Shown: positions 41,833 through 50,121 of the stretch, piece by piece
Layout: every line of letters begins with the position of its first letter
Position numbering within the stretch: position 1 is the first letter of the stretch
NCBI GenBank assembly: GCA_024760525.1
Contig: CP060499.1
Location: 2,356,001 to 2,420,000 of the forward strand
DNA from: Nitrospira sp.
GTDB lineage: Bacteria; Nitrospirota; Nitrospiria; Nitrospirales; Nitrospiraceae
Length of the DNA: 64,000 nucleotides
Direction: 5' to 3'
The notes under the pieces: model-generated
What the model was told of the DNA's origin: nothing
The model's database searches: none
Seen by the model: only the letters and a program-made list of their open reading frames with translations
Position numbers and translations under genes: made by a program

Positions 41833-44121
41833 ATGTCACGCCGTCCACGGGTAGCCTCTCAAAAACGAGTCTCCGCACCCGGCAAGTCTTCCCAACGCCC
41901 TATTCCCGCTGCCGGCCGGACCACCACTTCCCGTGTGCCACCGCGCTCCAAGCAGACCCGCTCTTCGCTCAAGCCGAACTCAGCCGCGCTGTTGGAGCAA
42001 TACCAGGAGACCCTTCATAAGCTGGCACAAAGTGAAGCCATGAACAGCGGCAGCCTTTCACAGGCGTTCCAAGCCATTTCGAAAGCCTGCTGCAGTCTAT
42101 TACGAGTCAAGCGAGCCAGCACATGGCTGCTCTCCAAAGAACGAGATTCCATCAGACTCGTCGACCTGTGTGAATCGGGCCGAGAACACTCCAATCCCGA
42201 CTTTGTGTTCCAATCCAAGCTCTGTCCTGCCTACCTTCGGTCCTTGACCCGTGAGCGTCGAGCCATCGCATCTCACCATGCTGCCCAAGATCCCCGGACT
42301 CAAGAGCTGGCGCCGTCATATCTCGCGCCGTTCAATATCGAAGCCATGCTGAGTGCGCCGATCAGGCAAAAAGGACAGCTCGTCGGAGTCCTTTGCGCCG
42401 AGTCAGTTGGGATCCCTCGGCAATGGAGCCGGCATGAAGAGCACCTCGCCGGTCTTCTCGCAACCATGGCGACGTTGGCACTCGAGGCGGCCGAACGGCG
42501 TGAAGTAGAACAGGCCCTCCGTGTCGCCAAAGAGGCCGCCGAAGTGGCCAGCCGGGCAAAGAGCGAGTTCCTGGCCAGCATGAGTCATGAGATCCGTACC
42601 CCGATGAATGCGATCATCGGTATGGCCGACCTTCTCTGGGAAACTCCGCTGACACCGGATCAGCGCAAGTACCTGCGCATTTTTCGACGAGCAGGCGGCA
42701 CACTGTTGAGTCTCATCAACGATATCTTGGACCTCTCCAAAGTCGAAGCGGGGCACTTGGAGTTGGAAGCCATTGAGTTCGATTTGAACGAAGTCATCGA
42801 TAAGGCCATCGATATACTGGCGATGAGAGCCAATGAGAAGGGACTGGAGCTCGCCTCTCATGTGGACCGAGAGGTGCCTTGTCTTTTGATCGGTGATCCG
42901 ACGCGGCTGACCCAAATTCTGATCAATCTCATCGGCAACGCTCTCAAATTTACCGAAAAAGGCTCTGTCGAGGTTCGTGTCACCAACGATCCCGGCCGAC
43001 ATACTCCCGGCGCTGTTCGCTTTTCCGTGAGCGATACCGGAATCGGCATTCCTTCAGATAAGCTCGACTTGATCTTCGACAATTTTACGCAGGCGCACGT
43101 GTCAACCACCAGGCAGTTTGGAGGCACGGGACTCGGCCTTGCGATTACCAAGCGCCTTGCTGAACGCATGAACGGCCGGATCTCGGCGGAGAGCACGGTG
43201 GGGAGGGGCAGCACCTTTCACTGCTCCATCCTGCTTCAGGTCCAGACAGAACTCACCCAGAAAGCTCAGAAGGCCGCAGCACAGATCGATCTTACGGGAA
43301 TCAGAGCTCTGGTGGTGGATGACCATCCGACCAATCGCCTCATCCTCCGCGAAACACTGGGGAGCTGGGGCGCTCAGGTCACGGAAGCGAGCGACGGAAG
43401 GACGGCATTGGACACGCTCCAACGCGCGGCCGACCAGGGTGAGGCCTACGAACTCTTACTTCTCGATTGCCGTATGCCGGGGATGAACGGATTTCAAGTT
43501 GCGGAACAGGTAAGCGCATTCTCCGGCGGGCACGACCCGACGGTGATCATGTTGACCTCCGACCATTGGGCTGATGATATCGCTCGGACGTATGATCTCG
43601 GCCTTGGGGGGTACCTGATTAAGCCCATTCGACGGTCCGACCTCCTGCAAACGATCGGAATCGCCCTGGGCCGGGCAAAAGGAGCTGCGCCAACGACTGT
43701 CGAAGTCGCGGAGTCATCGGCGGCGACTCCGACGCGGGCCTTGCGGGTACTCTTGGTTGAGGATTCTCCTGACAACCAGCTGCTGGTACGGTCGTACCTG
43801 AAGCAGACCGACTGCTTCCTCGACGTGGCCGACCATGGCGCGATCGCATTGGATAAATTCAAGAGCGAACATTACGACGTCATCTTGATGGACATGCATA
43901 TGCCCGTGATGGACGGCTATACCGCGACCAAAGCGATTCGATCATGGGAACGAGACCATGATCTGCCGCCCACACCGATCATCGCCCTCACCGCGTTGGC
44001 CCTCAAAGAAGAAGGTGCCCGCATCATTGAAGCCGGCTGCAACACTCATCTGACCAAGCCTGTCAAGAAATCCACCTTGTTGGAGGTTCTTCGGGCGCAC
44101 AAGGATCACATCGTCCGGTGA
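41833..44121 (+). CDS. Hybrid sensor histidine kinase (GAF-HisKA-HATPase-REC-REC)
   Basis: 762 residues, without membrane helices, so cytoplasmic. A basic, Ser-rich N-terminus (1-50) precedes a GAF-type sensor (about 70-220), HisKA with His252 in SHEIRTPMN, an HATPase domain (QILINLIGNALKFTEKG, VSDTGIGIPSDK, FGGTGLGLAI), receiver 1 with Asp545 and receiver 2 with Asp687. The GAF domain may sense a small molecule, unknown which. The stop overlaps the start of the Hpt gene (GTGA). Confidence 0.95.
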   Translation: MSRRPRVASQKRVSAPGKSSQRPIPAAGRTTTSRVPPRSKQTRSSLKPNSAALLEQYQETLHKLAQSEAMNSGSLSQAFQAISKACCSLLRVKRASTWLLSKERDSIRLVDLCESGREHSNPDFVFQSKLCPAYLRSLTRERRAIASHHAAQDPRTQELAPSYLAPFNIEAMLSAPIRQKGQLVGVLCAESVGIPRQWSRHEEHLAGLLATMATLALEAAERREVEQALRVAKEAAEVASRAKSEFLASMSHEIRTPMNAIIGMADLLWETPLTPDQRKYLRIFRRAGGTLLSLINDILDLSKVEAGHLELEAIEFDLNEVIDKAIDILAMRANEKGLELASHVDREVPCLLIGDPTRLTQILINLIGNALKFTEKGSVEVRVTNDPGRHTPGAVRFSVSDTGIGIPSDKLDLIFDNFTQAHVSTTRQFGGTGLGLAITKRLAERMNGRISAESTVGRGSTFHCSILLQVQTELTQKAQKAAAQIDLTGIRALVVDDHPTNRLILRETLGSWGAQVTEASDGRTALDTLQRAADQGEAYELLLLDCRMPGMNGFQVAEQVSAFSGGHDPTVIMLTSDHWADDIARTYDLGLGGYLIKPIRRSDLLQTIGIALGRAKGAAPTTVEVAESSAATPTRALRVLLVEDSPDNQLLVRSYLKQTDCFLDVADHGAIALDKFKSEHYDVILMDMHMPVMDGYTATKAIRSWERDHDLPPTPIIALTALALKEEGARIIEAGCNTHLTKPVKKSTLLEVLRAHKDHIVR

Positions 44122-44444
44122 CGAACCCCTTACCCCCCGAATCAGAGACCCGATTACCCGTGGAGATTAGTCGTGACCTTGAGGATATCGTACCGATCTT
44201 TTTAGCGAACCGGAAGAAAGATCTCCTGACACTTCGCGCCGCGCTGACCGAGCAAGACTTCAGGACGATTCAGAATCTGGGCCATCGCATGAAGGGTGAT
44301 GGAGGCGGTTTCGGGTTCGACAGGATTAGCGAAATTGGAGCCGTCCTGGAACTCGCGGCGCAACGCCAGGACCGCTCGATAGTCGAACAACATATCGCAC
44401 AACTGGAGGATTTCTTACACCGGGTTAGGATCACCTACCGATAA
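44118..44444 (+). CDS. Histidine-containing phosphotransfer (Hpt) protein
   Basis: 108 residues from a GTG overlapping the kinase stop, so translation is coupled. The four-helix Hpt domain carries His56 in LGHRMKGDGGGFGF. It should take phosphate from a receiver of the hybrid kinase and pass it to other receivers, for example those of the two upstream genes. Confidence 0.92.
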   Translation: MTNPLPPESETRLPVEISRDLEDIVPIFLANRKKDLLTLRAALTEQDFRTIQNLGHRMKGDGGGFGFDRISEIGAVLELAAQRQDRSIVEQHIAQLEDFLHRVRITYR

Positions 44445-44572
44445 CGAACCCCTGAGATGGCCTGTCGAGGCAATAGGCGCTGGCTCCTCGTCGGTACTTT
44501 TCTTCACCTCACATAAACACCACAGTTGTCCGACCGTGCAGGATAAAGGTCCTGGTAGAGACTCGATAGCAG

Positions 44573-44584
44573 GTTGTGTATAAT
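44573..44584 (+). promoter_or_regulatory. Probable -10 box upstream of tRNA-Ala
   Basis: GTTGTGTATAAT, the same 12 bases as upstream of htpX, lies about 120 bp before the tRNA gene. The -35 region is weak. Otherwise 44445-44706 shows nothing recognisable. Confidence 0.35.
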
Positions 44585-44706
44585 GCCGATCACGGGTACG
44601 CGAGCCTATATTCCTCCCCGTTCTCCTTCCGCAGCTAAACCCTGCGCGCTGATGCGCAGCGAACCCTGCGGGCATCAGGGATCGCGTGACCCGTTTTCCC
44701 ACAGGT

Positions 44707-44782
44707 GGGGGGCTAGCTCAGTTGGGAGAGCACTACGTTCGCAACGTAGGGGTCGCGGGTTCAACTCCCGTGCCCTCCACCA
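44707..44782 (+). tRNA. tRNA-Ala (anticodon CGC)
   Basis: 76 nt including encoded CCA. The acceptor stem GGGGGGC/GCCCTCC contains one G-T wobble, A73. The anticodon stem CTACG/CGTAG encloses TTCGCAA, anticodon CGC. The D arm GCTCAGTTGGGAGAGC is typical. Confidence 0.97.
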
Positions 44783-44987
44783 AATACGTTCGCCACGAGT
44801 TAATCTCGCTCAGGAGACGAGCCAGCGTCCCAATTGTAGTAAAACGATAGCCCGGTTTCCACTCCCTCACATCAGATCACATAAGATATAGCCGTCCAGC
44901 AGCTTCCTGAAGATCTGACGAGGCCTTTGGCACATGTCGAGAAGAGAGACTGAAGAGGTCCGCTAAGCGGTCGCGAAGATTCTTGGA

Positions 44988-45248
44988 CTAGGCGTCCTTT
45001 TTCTTCCATCGGCTTTGAGCAGCTTTTTTAGCGATTCTCGTTCTCTTCGTGGCCGATAGCTTCGCGGCCCTTGCCTTCCCGCCCTTCAGACCTCCCAACC
45101 GACCTAAAGCAACAGCAGCAGGGTTCTTGATGCGGTTATTGGAGATCTCTCTCTTAACTGAAGTTGTTCCGGCGGGTTCGCCCGCGATTGCTTGTAGCAT
45201 ATCGTGCGCGATGGCTTTCGGATCGGTGGATGATTGTCTTTTCTTCAT
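44988..45248 (-). CDS. Small basic Gly/Lys-rich protein
   Basis: 86 residues, strongly basic, containing AAVALGRLGGLKGGKARAAKLS and RIAKKAAQSRWKKKDA. The RLGGxKGGKARAxxL...ARKAAxxRW pattern recurs in many small bacterial proteins of unknown function and suggests nucleic-acid binding. AAGG lies upstream of the ATG. No obvious partner gene. Confidence 0.72.
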   Translation of the reverse strand: MKKRQSSTDPKAIAHDMLQAIAGEPAGTTSVKREISNNRIKNPAAVALGRLGGLKGGKARAAKLSATKRTRIAKKAAQSRWKKKDA

Positions 45249-45371
45249 AGACTTACCTTACCCGACGGCTGACGCATCTGCAAATTTGCGTCTTCGACTG
45301 ACCTAAAGAGTTTCCTAGTTCTCTGCAATCGGCAATCAGGCAACATTGCGCACACATTCAAAGGAGGGCGC

Positions 45372-45548
45372 ATGAAATACCAAGTCAGACCATCTCGCTT
45401 TGATCGGGAATGGATCGTAGAGGCTTTTAACGAAGATGGAGATGGGGACATTCACATGGCTGCCTTTTCAGGTCCCGAGGCTAAAACACGTGCGTTTGAA
45501 TACGCGGCGTGGAAAAATAATCAAGACAGGGAGCCGATTACGGCTTGA
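45372..45548 (+). CDS. 58-residue acidic protein
   Basis: ATG at 45372 follows a perfect AAGGAGGG ribosome binding site. The 58-residue product (begins MKYQVRPSRFDREWIVEAFN, ends DREPITA) is soluble, with an acidic stretch EDGDGDIH and a helix EAKTRAFEYAAWKN. No family recognised, but the strong site and well-formed sequence support a real gene. Confidence 0.65.
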   Translation: MKYQVRPSRFDREWIVEAFNEDGDGDIHMAAFSGPEAKTRAFEYAAWKNNQDREPITA

Positions 45549-45800
45549 CCTTCGCATCAATCTCGTCTACACATGTCTACGGTCGGCTGTGTCTGTGGTC
45601 TTTGCGCCATGACATACCACAACCGCAATTCCCTATATTTGAGGCCGATCAGTGGTACCAACAATGAGGGATATCCGCGCTCTTTACCATATCGATCTCC
45701 TTCATGGAGAACATACCAGAGCTGATACTTGCTAAGAGTAAGCGAAGTTTCCTACAGTCTTTTGCGGCGATGTATTCTAACCACAATAAGGGAGGCAAAG

Positions 45801-46142
45801 ATGACCAGCAGATTCTACCGGGGTGCTCTCATTGGTGTTGCACTTGGAATGTTCGTTGGCGCACCGATACTCCACGCACAGCCGTCCCCGGCCGGTAACG
45901 TCAAGGACGCCGTCATGCACACCAAAGAAGCCGTAGACCATGGCAAACAGGGCCATGCTGATGCGGTGGTCACACATGCCGAAAAGGCTCGGAATCACGC
46001 TGAGAGGGGAGGCAAGAACCCCCATTTAAACGAGGCGATCAACCATCTGACCGAAGCCATCGAGCATGGCAAGGCGGGCCACGCCGACGCTGCAACGGAA
46101 CATGCCGAAGCCGCCCTCACACATTTGAATGAAGTCAAATAG
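45801..46142 (+). CDS. smbP: Small periplasmic metal-binding protein, SmbP-like
   Basis: 113 residues from the ATG at 45801, after GGGAGG. A signal peptide (ALIGVALGMFVGAPILHAQ) is followed by helical His-rich repeats of the type HxxEAxxHGxxGHADxxxxHAExAxxH, e.g. AVDHGKQGHADAVVTHAEKARNHAE and AIEHGKAGHADAATEHAEAALTH. This is the pattern of SmbP, a copper- and other metal-binding periplasmic protein first described in Nitrosomonas. Role: metal storage or buffering in the periplasm, by analogy. Confidence 0.82.
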   Translation: MTSRFYRGALIGVALGMFVGAPILHAQPSPAGNVKDAVMHTKEAVDHGKQGHADAVVTHAEKARNHAERGGKNPHLNEAINHLTEAIEHGKAGHADAATEHAEAALTHLNEVK

Positions 46143-46257
46143 CGTATTACACACCGACGGCCAAGAAATGACGGGCAGGGGAAGATAACCCTCTGCCCGT
46201 TTCCGTCTGAAGAAGTTCCCTCGCCACGCGCCCCATGAAGTTATCCCGCAAGTCTGT

Positions 46258-46500
46258 CTAGCGCGTGTTACCTGACTTTGGTTTAACGCGCCGGGGCGTT
46301 CGTCCCTTACCCTCTTCAACCAACATTCGTTTGAGCAATGCTCGCCCCATCCGCGTGCCCATCCCTAGCAGCGCCGCTTGCCTGTTTTTGAACTTTGATC
46401 GCCGTCCGTTGGCCAGGGGGTACTGCCGCAATGGGCGAAGGTCCATCAAAATGCGCTCGAAGGGAAGAGGCGCGATATACTGTGAATCTTTCCGAGCCAT
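46258..46500 (-). CDS. Small basic protein, tentative
   Basis: 80 residues with GAGAGG upstream of the ATG at 46500. Very basic and without a recognisable domain (PLPFERILMDLRPLRQYPLANGRRSKFKNRQAALLG). It is divergent from the DUF72 gene and no other frame uses this stretch. Real expression is plausible but not secure. Confidence 0.45.
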   Translation of the reverse strand: MARKDSQYIAPLPFERILMDLRPLRQYPLANGRRSKFKNRQAALLGMGTRMGRALLKRMLVEEGKGRTPRRVKPKSGNTR

Positions 46501-46613
46501 AGCGTGCCTCTCGGGTGTGGAGTGTTCTCCCTACGATAGGAGAACCGTACGTGCTTCTGGACCTGGGAGTAGCCCTAGTTTCTTTAGGTCTCCTCCAGTA
46601 CAATCGCGCACCC

Positions 46614-47516
46614 ATGTCCCTCTCCCCTCTGATTCGCTTCGGCACCTCGACATGGACCTACGAAGGCTGGAAAGGCCAAATCTATCAGCGGCAATATGCG
46701 AAGACGGCGTTTGCCCGGGAATGTTTGGGGGAATATTGCCAGTACCTCCACAACGGTGAACCGCTCTTTCGTACGGTCGGCAACGATTCCACGTTCTACC
46801 GACCACCCGCAACCAACCAACTCCGTTACTATCTCAACCAGATCCCGGAAGACTTCGAGATGTGTTTCAAGGTCTGGGAGGAGCTCACCATCCACACGTT
46901 TGCAAACCACGTTCGTTATGGCGCCAAGGCGGGGCAGGCGAACCCGCGCTTCCTTGATGCGAAGCTGTTCAATGAGCTGGTCCTCACGCCCTATCGGGAG
47001 GCGAATTTTCAGCCGCACATGGGAGTGCTCATGTTTGAGTTCCAACAACACGGGATGCTCAGGGGTGAGTTCTGCTCACGGCTGGATCGGTTCTTCGGGC
47101 AATTGCCGAAAGACCTTCGCTATGCTGTGGAATTACGGAACGTGGGGTTGCTCGGCCAAGAATATGGGAAGGTCCTCGAAAGCCATGGGGTGGCCCACGT
47201 GTACAACCACTGGTCCTACATGCCAGGACTCCTACACCAGCACACACGAATGGATGAGCATTTCACCGCGTCGTTCGCCGTCATACGCCTGCTCACGCCG
47301 CTCCACATGAGCCATGACGCGGCCGTCAAACGGGCGGCGCCCTACAGCAAGATCGTGGGAGTGTTGCCACAGATGAGGGAGGAAACGGTGGCCCTCATCA
47401 AGCAGGCCGTGGGAGAGAATCGTCGGGCCTATGTTCTGGTGAACAATCGATCGGAAGGCAATGCGCCGTTGACGATACAGGCTTTGAAACATACTCTGGA
47501 ATTTCCGCTCGCATAG
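46614..47516 (+). CDS. DUF72 family protein
   Basis: 300 residues from the ATG at 46614. DUF72 proteins adopt a TIM-barrel fold of unknown activity. Recognised by RFGTSTWTYEGWKGQIY at the start, FRTVGNDSTFYRPP, YAVELRN and YVLVNNRSEGNAPLTIQAL at the end. Cytosolic. The inter-genic region upstream includes a start of the small minus-strand gene. Confidence 0.88.
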   Translation: MSLSPLIRFGTSTWTYEGWKGQIYQRQYAKTAFARECLGEYCQYLHNGEPLFRTVGNDSTFYRPPATNQLRYYLNQIPEDFEMCFKVWEELTIHTFANHVRYGAKAGQANPRFLDAKLFNELVLTPYREANFQPHMGVLMFEFQQHGMLRGEFCSRLDRFFGQLPKDLRYAVELRNVGLLGQEYGKVLESHGVAHVYNHWSYMPGLLHQHTRMDEHFTASFAVIRLLTPLHMSHDAAVKRAAPYSKIVGVLPQMREETVALIKQAVGENRRAYVLVNNRSEGNAPLTIQALKHTLEFPLA

Positions 47517-47592
47517 GACAGCCCTACCTCATCCGTTTGGCAACGATGAAATTGTGGCGTGGCCATGAATAGAGTCTATTCAGAGGAGCGGA

Positions 47593-48267
47593 TCACGAGG
47601 AGCTGATCACAGCCTCCCCGTCCGGCTTGGCGGCATCGATGAAGACACGGCGCCCGTCGACGCGCAGTCGGCCTTCGGCAAAGAGCTGTACGGCGCGTGG
47701 ATAGATCTTGTGTTCTTGCACGAGGATTCTGGCGGCCAACGTTTCGGGGGTGTCATGGTCCAGGATCGGCACGGCGGCTTGGATGATGATCGGCCCTTCA
47801 TCCACACCTTCCGTGACGAAATGCACCGTGCATCCCGCCAACTTACAGCCCCAATCGATGGCTTTCTTCTGCACATCCAAACCGGGGAATGAGGGCAACA
47901 GCGACGGATGGATGTTCATCATCCGGTTGGCATACGCGTCAACCAGCACGGCTGTGACAATTTTCATATAGCCCGCCAATAAGACGAGTTCCACATCATG
48001 TTGTCGGAGCACGTCCAGCAGCGCCAGGTCATAGGCTTCACGACTGTCCGGTCGTCCCGCAAAGGGTTTGGGATCGACGAATAGATCTTTCAGGTCGTGC
48101 TTTCTCGCTCGCTCGAGCGCCACGGCATCCTTCTTGTTGCTGATGACGGCCACAATCTTCGCCTGCGTCCGCCCCGCCTCGATGGCATCGATGATGGCTT
48201 GCAAATTCGAGCCGCGACCGGACGCCAGCACAGCGATGCGCAGAGGAGTCGTTCGGCTAGTCGACAT
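47593..48267 (-). CDS. purN: Phosphoribosylglycinamide formyltransferase
   Basis: 224 residues. Formylates GAR with 10-formyl-THF in purine synthesis. Motifs: AVLASGRGSNLQAIIDAI, VISNKKDAVALERA, LLAGYMKIVTAVLVDAYANRMMNIHPSLLPSFPG with the catalytic Asn/His, and TVHFVTEGVDEGPIIIQAAVPI with catalytic Asp. Starts 11 bases inside the end of purM, as often seen for purM-purN. Confidence 0.96.
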   Translation of the reverse strand: MSTSRTTPLRIAVLASGRGSNLQAIIDAIEAGRTQAKIVAVISNKKDAVALERARKHDLKDLFVDPKPFAGRPDSREAYDLALLDVLRQHDVELVLLAGYMKIVTAVLVDAYANRMMNIHPSLLPSFPGLDVQKKAIDWGCKLAGCTVHFVTEGVDEGPIIIQAAVPILDHDTPETLAARILVQEHKIYPRAVQLFAEGRLRVDGRRVFIDAAKPDGEAVISSS

Positions 48268-49294
48268 ATTCCACCTCCGGCTCTGCTCCGGTGGAAGACA
48301 CGATTTCGCCGATCTGCCATCCTGGGTCCCCCAGCGTCCCAGTGTGCGCCAGCACTTCGGACACCGAATCGGGCGGCACCACGAGGATCAACCCGATGCC
48401 CATATTGAATACCCGGTACATCTCTGCGCGATCGACCTGTCCTAAGCGGCTCATCACGTCGAAGATCGGCGGGACCGGCCAGGCCTTGCGGCTGATCTTT
48501 GCGCGCACCACATCAGTAAAAACCCTCGGAAGATTTTCCGTAATCCCTCCACCGGTAATGTGCGCCACGGCTCTGATGGGGAATCCTTGGACGAGAGAGA
48601 GAATCTGTTTGGCATAAATTCTGGTCGGTGTGAGCAAGACCTCTCCCAGCGGGCGATCGAGTTCCGGCAATCGGCTTGCCACCGTCAACCCCGCCTGGTC
48701 GAATAACACACGGCGCGCCAGCGAGAAGCCATTGCTATGCAACCCTGTAGACGCCAATCCGAGGACCGCATCGCCCGGCTTGATGGATTTGCCATCGATG
48801 ATCTTCGACTTTTCAACCACGCCGACGGCGAATCCGGCCAGATCGTACTCACCGTGGGCGTACAGCGACGGCATTTCTGCCGTCTCGCCCCCGATCAAGG
48901 CACACCCGGCTTGACGGCAACCTTCGGCAATCCCTGAGACCACCGCTTGGGCCTTCGAGACGGATAACTTCCCGGTTGCGAAATAGTCCAAAAAGAACAG
49001 CGGTTCCGCTCCGTTCACCGCGATATCGTTGACACACATCGCGACCAGGTCGATCCCGACGGTATCATGCTTATCCATCATGAAGGCGATCTTCAGTTTG
49101 GTGCCCACCCCGTCCGTTCCGGAGACAAGCACCGGTTCGTGGTATTTGCCGGCTTGGAGGCCGAACAGGCCTCCGAACCCGCCCAAATCAGCGAGTACTT
49201 CCGGACGAAACGTGGATCGGACGAGTGGCCTGATACGGTCGACCAACTCATCTCCTGCGTCGATATCTACACCGGCGTCACGATAGGTTGTCAT
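48257..49294 (-). CDS. purM: Phosphoribosylformylglycinamidine cyclo-ligase (AIR synthetase)
   Basis: 345 residues. ATP-dependent ring closure of FGAM to AIR. Motifs: YRDAGVDIDAGDELVDRI, GGFGGLFGL, SGTDGVGTKLKIAFMMDKHDTVGIDLVAMCVNDI, GGETAEMPSLYAHGEYDLAGFAVG and HITGGGITENLPRV. Overlaps purN; divergent from the response regulator gene, so their promoters share about 190 bp. Confidence 0.97.
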   Translation of the reverse strand: MTTYRDAGVDIDAGDELVDRIRPLVRSTFRPEVLADLGGFGGLFGLQAGKYHEPVLVSGTDGVGTKLKIAFMMDKHDTVGIDLVAMCVNDIAVNGAEPLFFLDYFATGKLSVSKAQAVVSGIAEGCRQAGCALIGGETAEMPSLYAHGEYDLAGFAVGVVEKSKIIDGKSIKPGDAVLGLASTGLHSNGFSLARRVLFDQAGLTVASRLPELDRPLGEVLLTPTRIYAKQILSLVQGFPIRAVAHITGGGITENLPRVFTDVVRAKISRKAWPVPPIFDVMSRLGQVDRAEMYRVFNMGIGLILVVPPDSVSEVLAHTGTLGDPGWQIGEIVSSTGAEPEVEYVD

Positions 49295-49414
49295 GAGTGG
49301 ATCTTCGGAAGCACTCGCTCAATCCGGCATGCGTTACCTTCGGGGGCGCATCTTAACGGAGGGTACACCGGAGGTCAACGCGCAAGTCGTTGATCCCTCT
49401 CTTCCGCTTTTTTC

Positions 49415-49442
49415 TTGCCGCTTTGGGAATAAGTCTTATACT
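49415..49442 (+). promoter_or_regulatory. Candidate promoter for the response regulator at 49485
   Basis: TTGCCG (49415-49420), a 16-bp spacer and TATACT (49437-49442); the GAAGGAGGG ribosome binding site and GTG follow 30-45 bp downstream. Confidence 0.45.
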
Positions 49443-49484
49443 GGTGTACGTATCTTCGCGTACAAGCCGCTGAAGGAGGGGGTA

Positions 49485-50102
49485 GTGGCCATTTTGATTG
49501 TCGACGACTCTCCCGACGAGCGCCTGCTGCTTCACCATATCCTGAAGAATGCAGGCTATCGGGACTTGATCACCATCTCGTCCGCGCGTGATGCCTTCAC
49601 TCAACTGGACTTGGATCATGCCGGCACCAACGGCGTCAAGGTCGATCTGATTCTGATGGACATCAAGATGCCGGATATGGACGGAGTGGAGGCCTGTCGC
49701 CGCATCAAGGCGATCGATGCGTTCGCACAGGTCCCCATCATCGTGGTGACGGCACGGAATCAAAAGGACTTCTTACAGGCGGCGTTCGACGCCGGTGCGG
49801 GAGACTACGTCAGAAAACCGGTCGAACCGGTCGAGCTCTTGGCCAGGGTCAAATCGGCGATCAAACTCAAACAGGAAACCGAGGCGAGAAAAAGCTGGGA
49901 GCTGGAAGTCACCAAAACGATCACCGAACTCGACCGCACACTGCGCAACATGGCGGCCTTACAACAATTGATCCCTGTCTGTCCGTCTTGCAGGACATCT
50001 CACCCTGCGCAGATTTCTCAACCCGCGCTCGACGAGTATGTCCAGACTCACCCCGAGACGAAATTCCGCGACCTCACCTGCCCCGCGTGCGCCGGGACCT
50101 GA
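49485..50102 (+). CDS. Response regulator with C-terminal Cys-rich tail
   Basis: 205 residues from a GTG at 49485, chosen because of the GAAGGAGGG site before it and because the homologue at 40104 starts at the same point (AILIVDDSPD versus ALLIVDDSPD). Receiver with Asp59 (LILMDIKMP) and KPVE lysine, a coiled coil, then a tail with CPSC and CPAC pairs. The tail is shorter and diverged from that at 40104. No DNA-binding output; likely a phosphorelay partner or zinc-dependent contact protein. Confidence 0.88.
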   Translation: MAILIVDDSPDERLLLHHILKNAGYRDLITISSARDAFTQLDLDHAGTNGVKVDLILMDIKMPDMDGVEACRRIKAIDAFAQVPIIVVTARNQKDFLQAAFDAGAGDYVRKPVEPVELLARVKSAIKLKQETEARKSWELEVTKTITELDRTLRNMAALQQLIPVCPSCRTSHPAQISQPALDEYVQTHPETKFRDLTCPACAGT

Positions 50103-50121
50103 TCATGTGTCTTTCAACCAT

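Noticed and set aside
44415..44702. 95-codon minus-strand frame between the Hpt gene and tRNA-Ala
   Set aside because: Overlaps the Hpt gene end, lacks a ribosome binding site and has unstructured composition.
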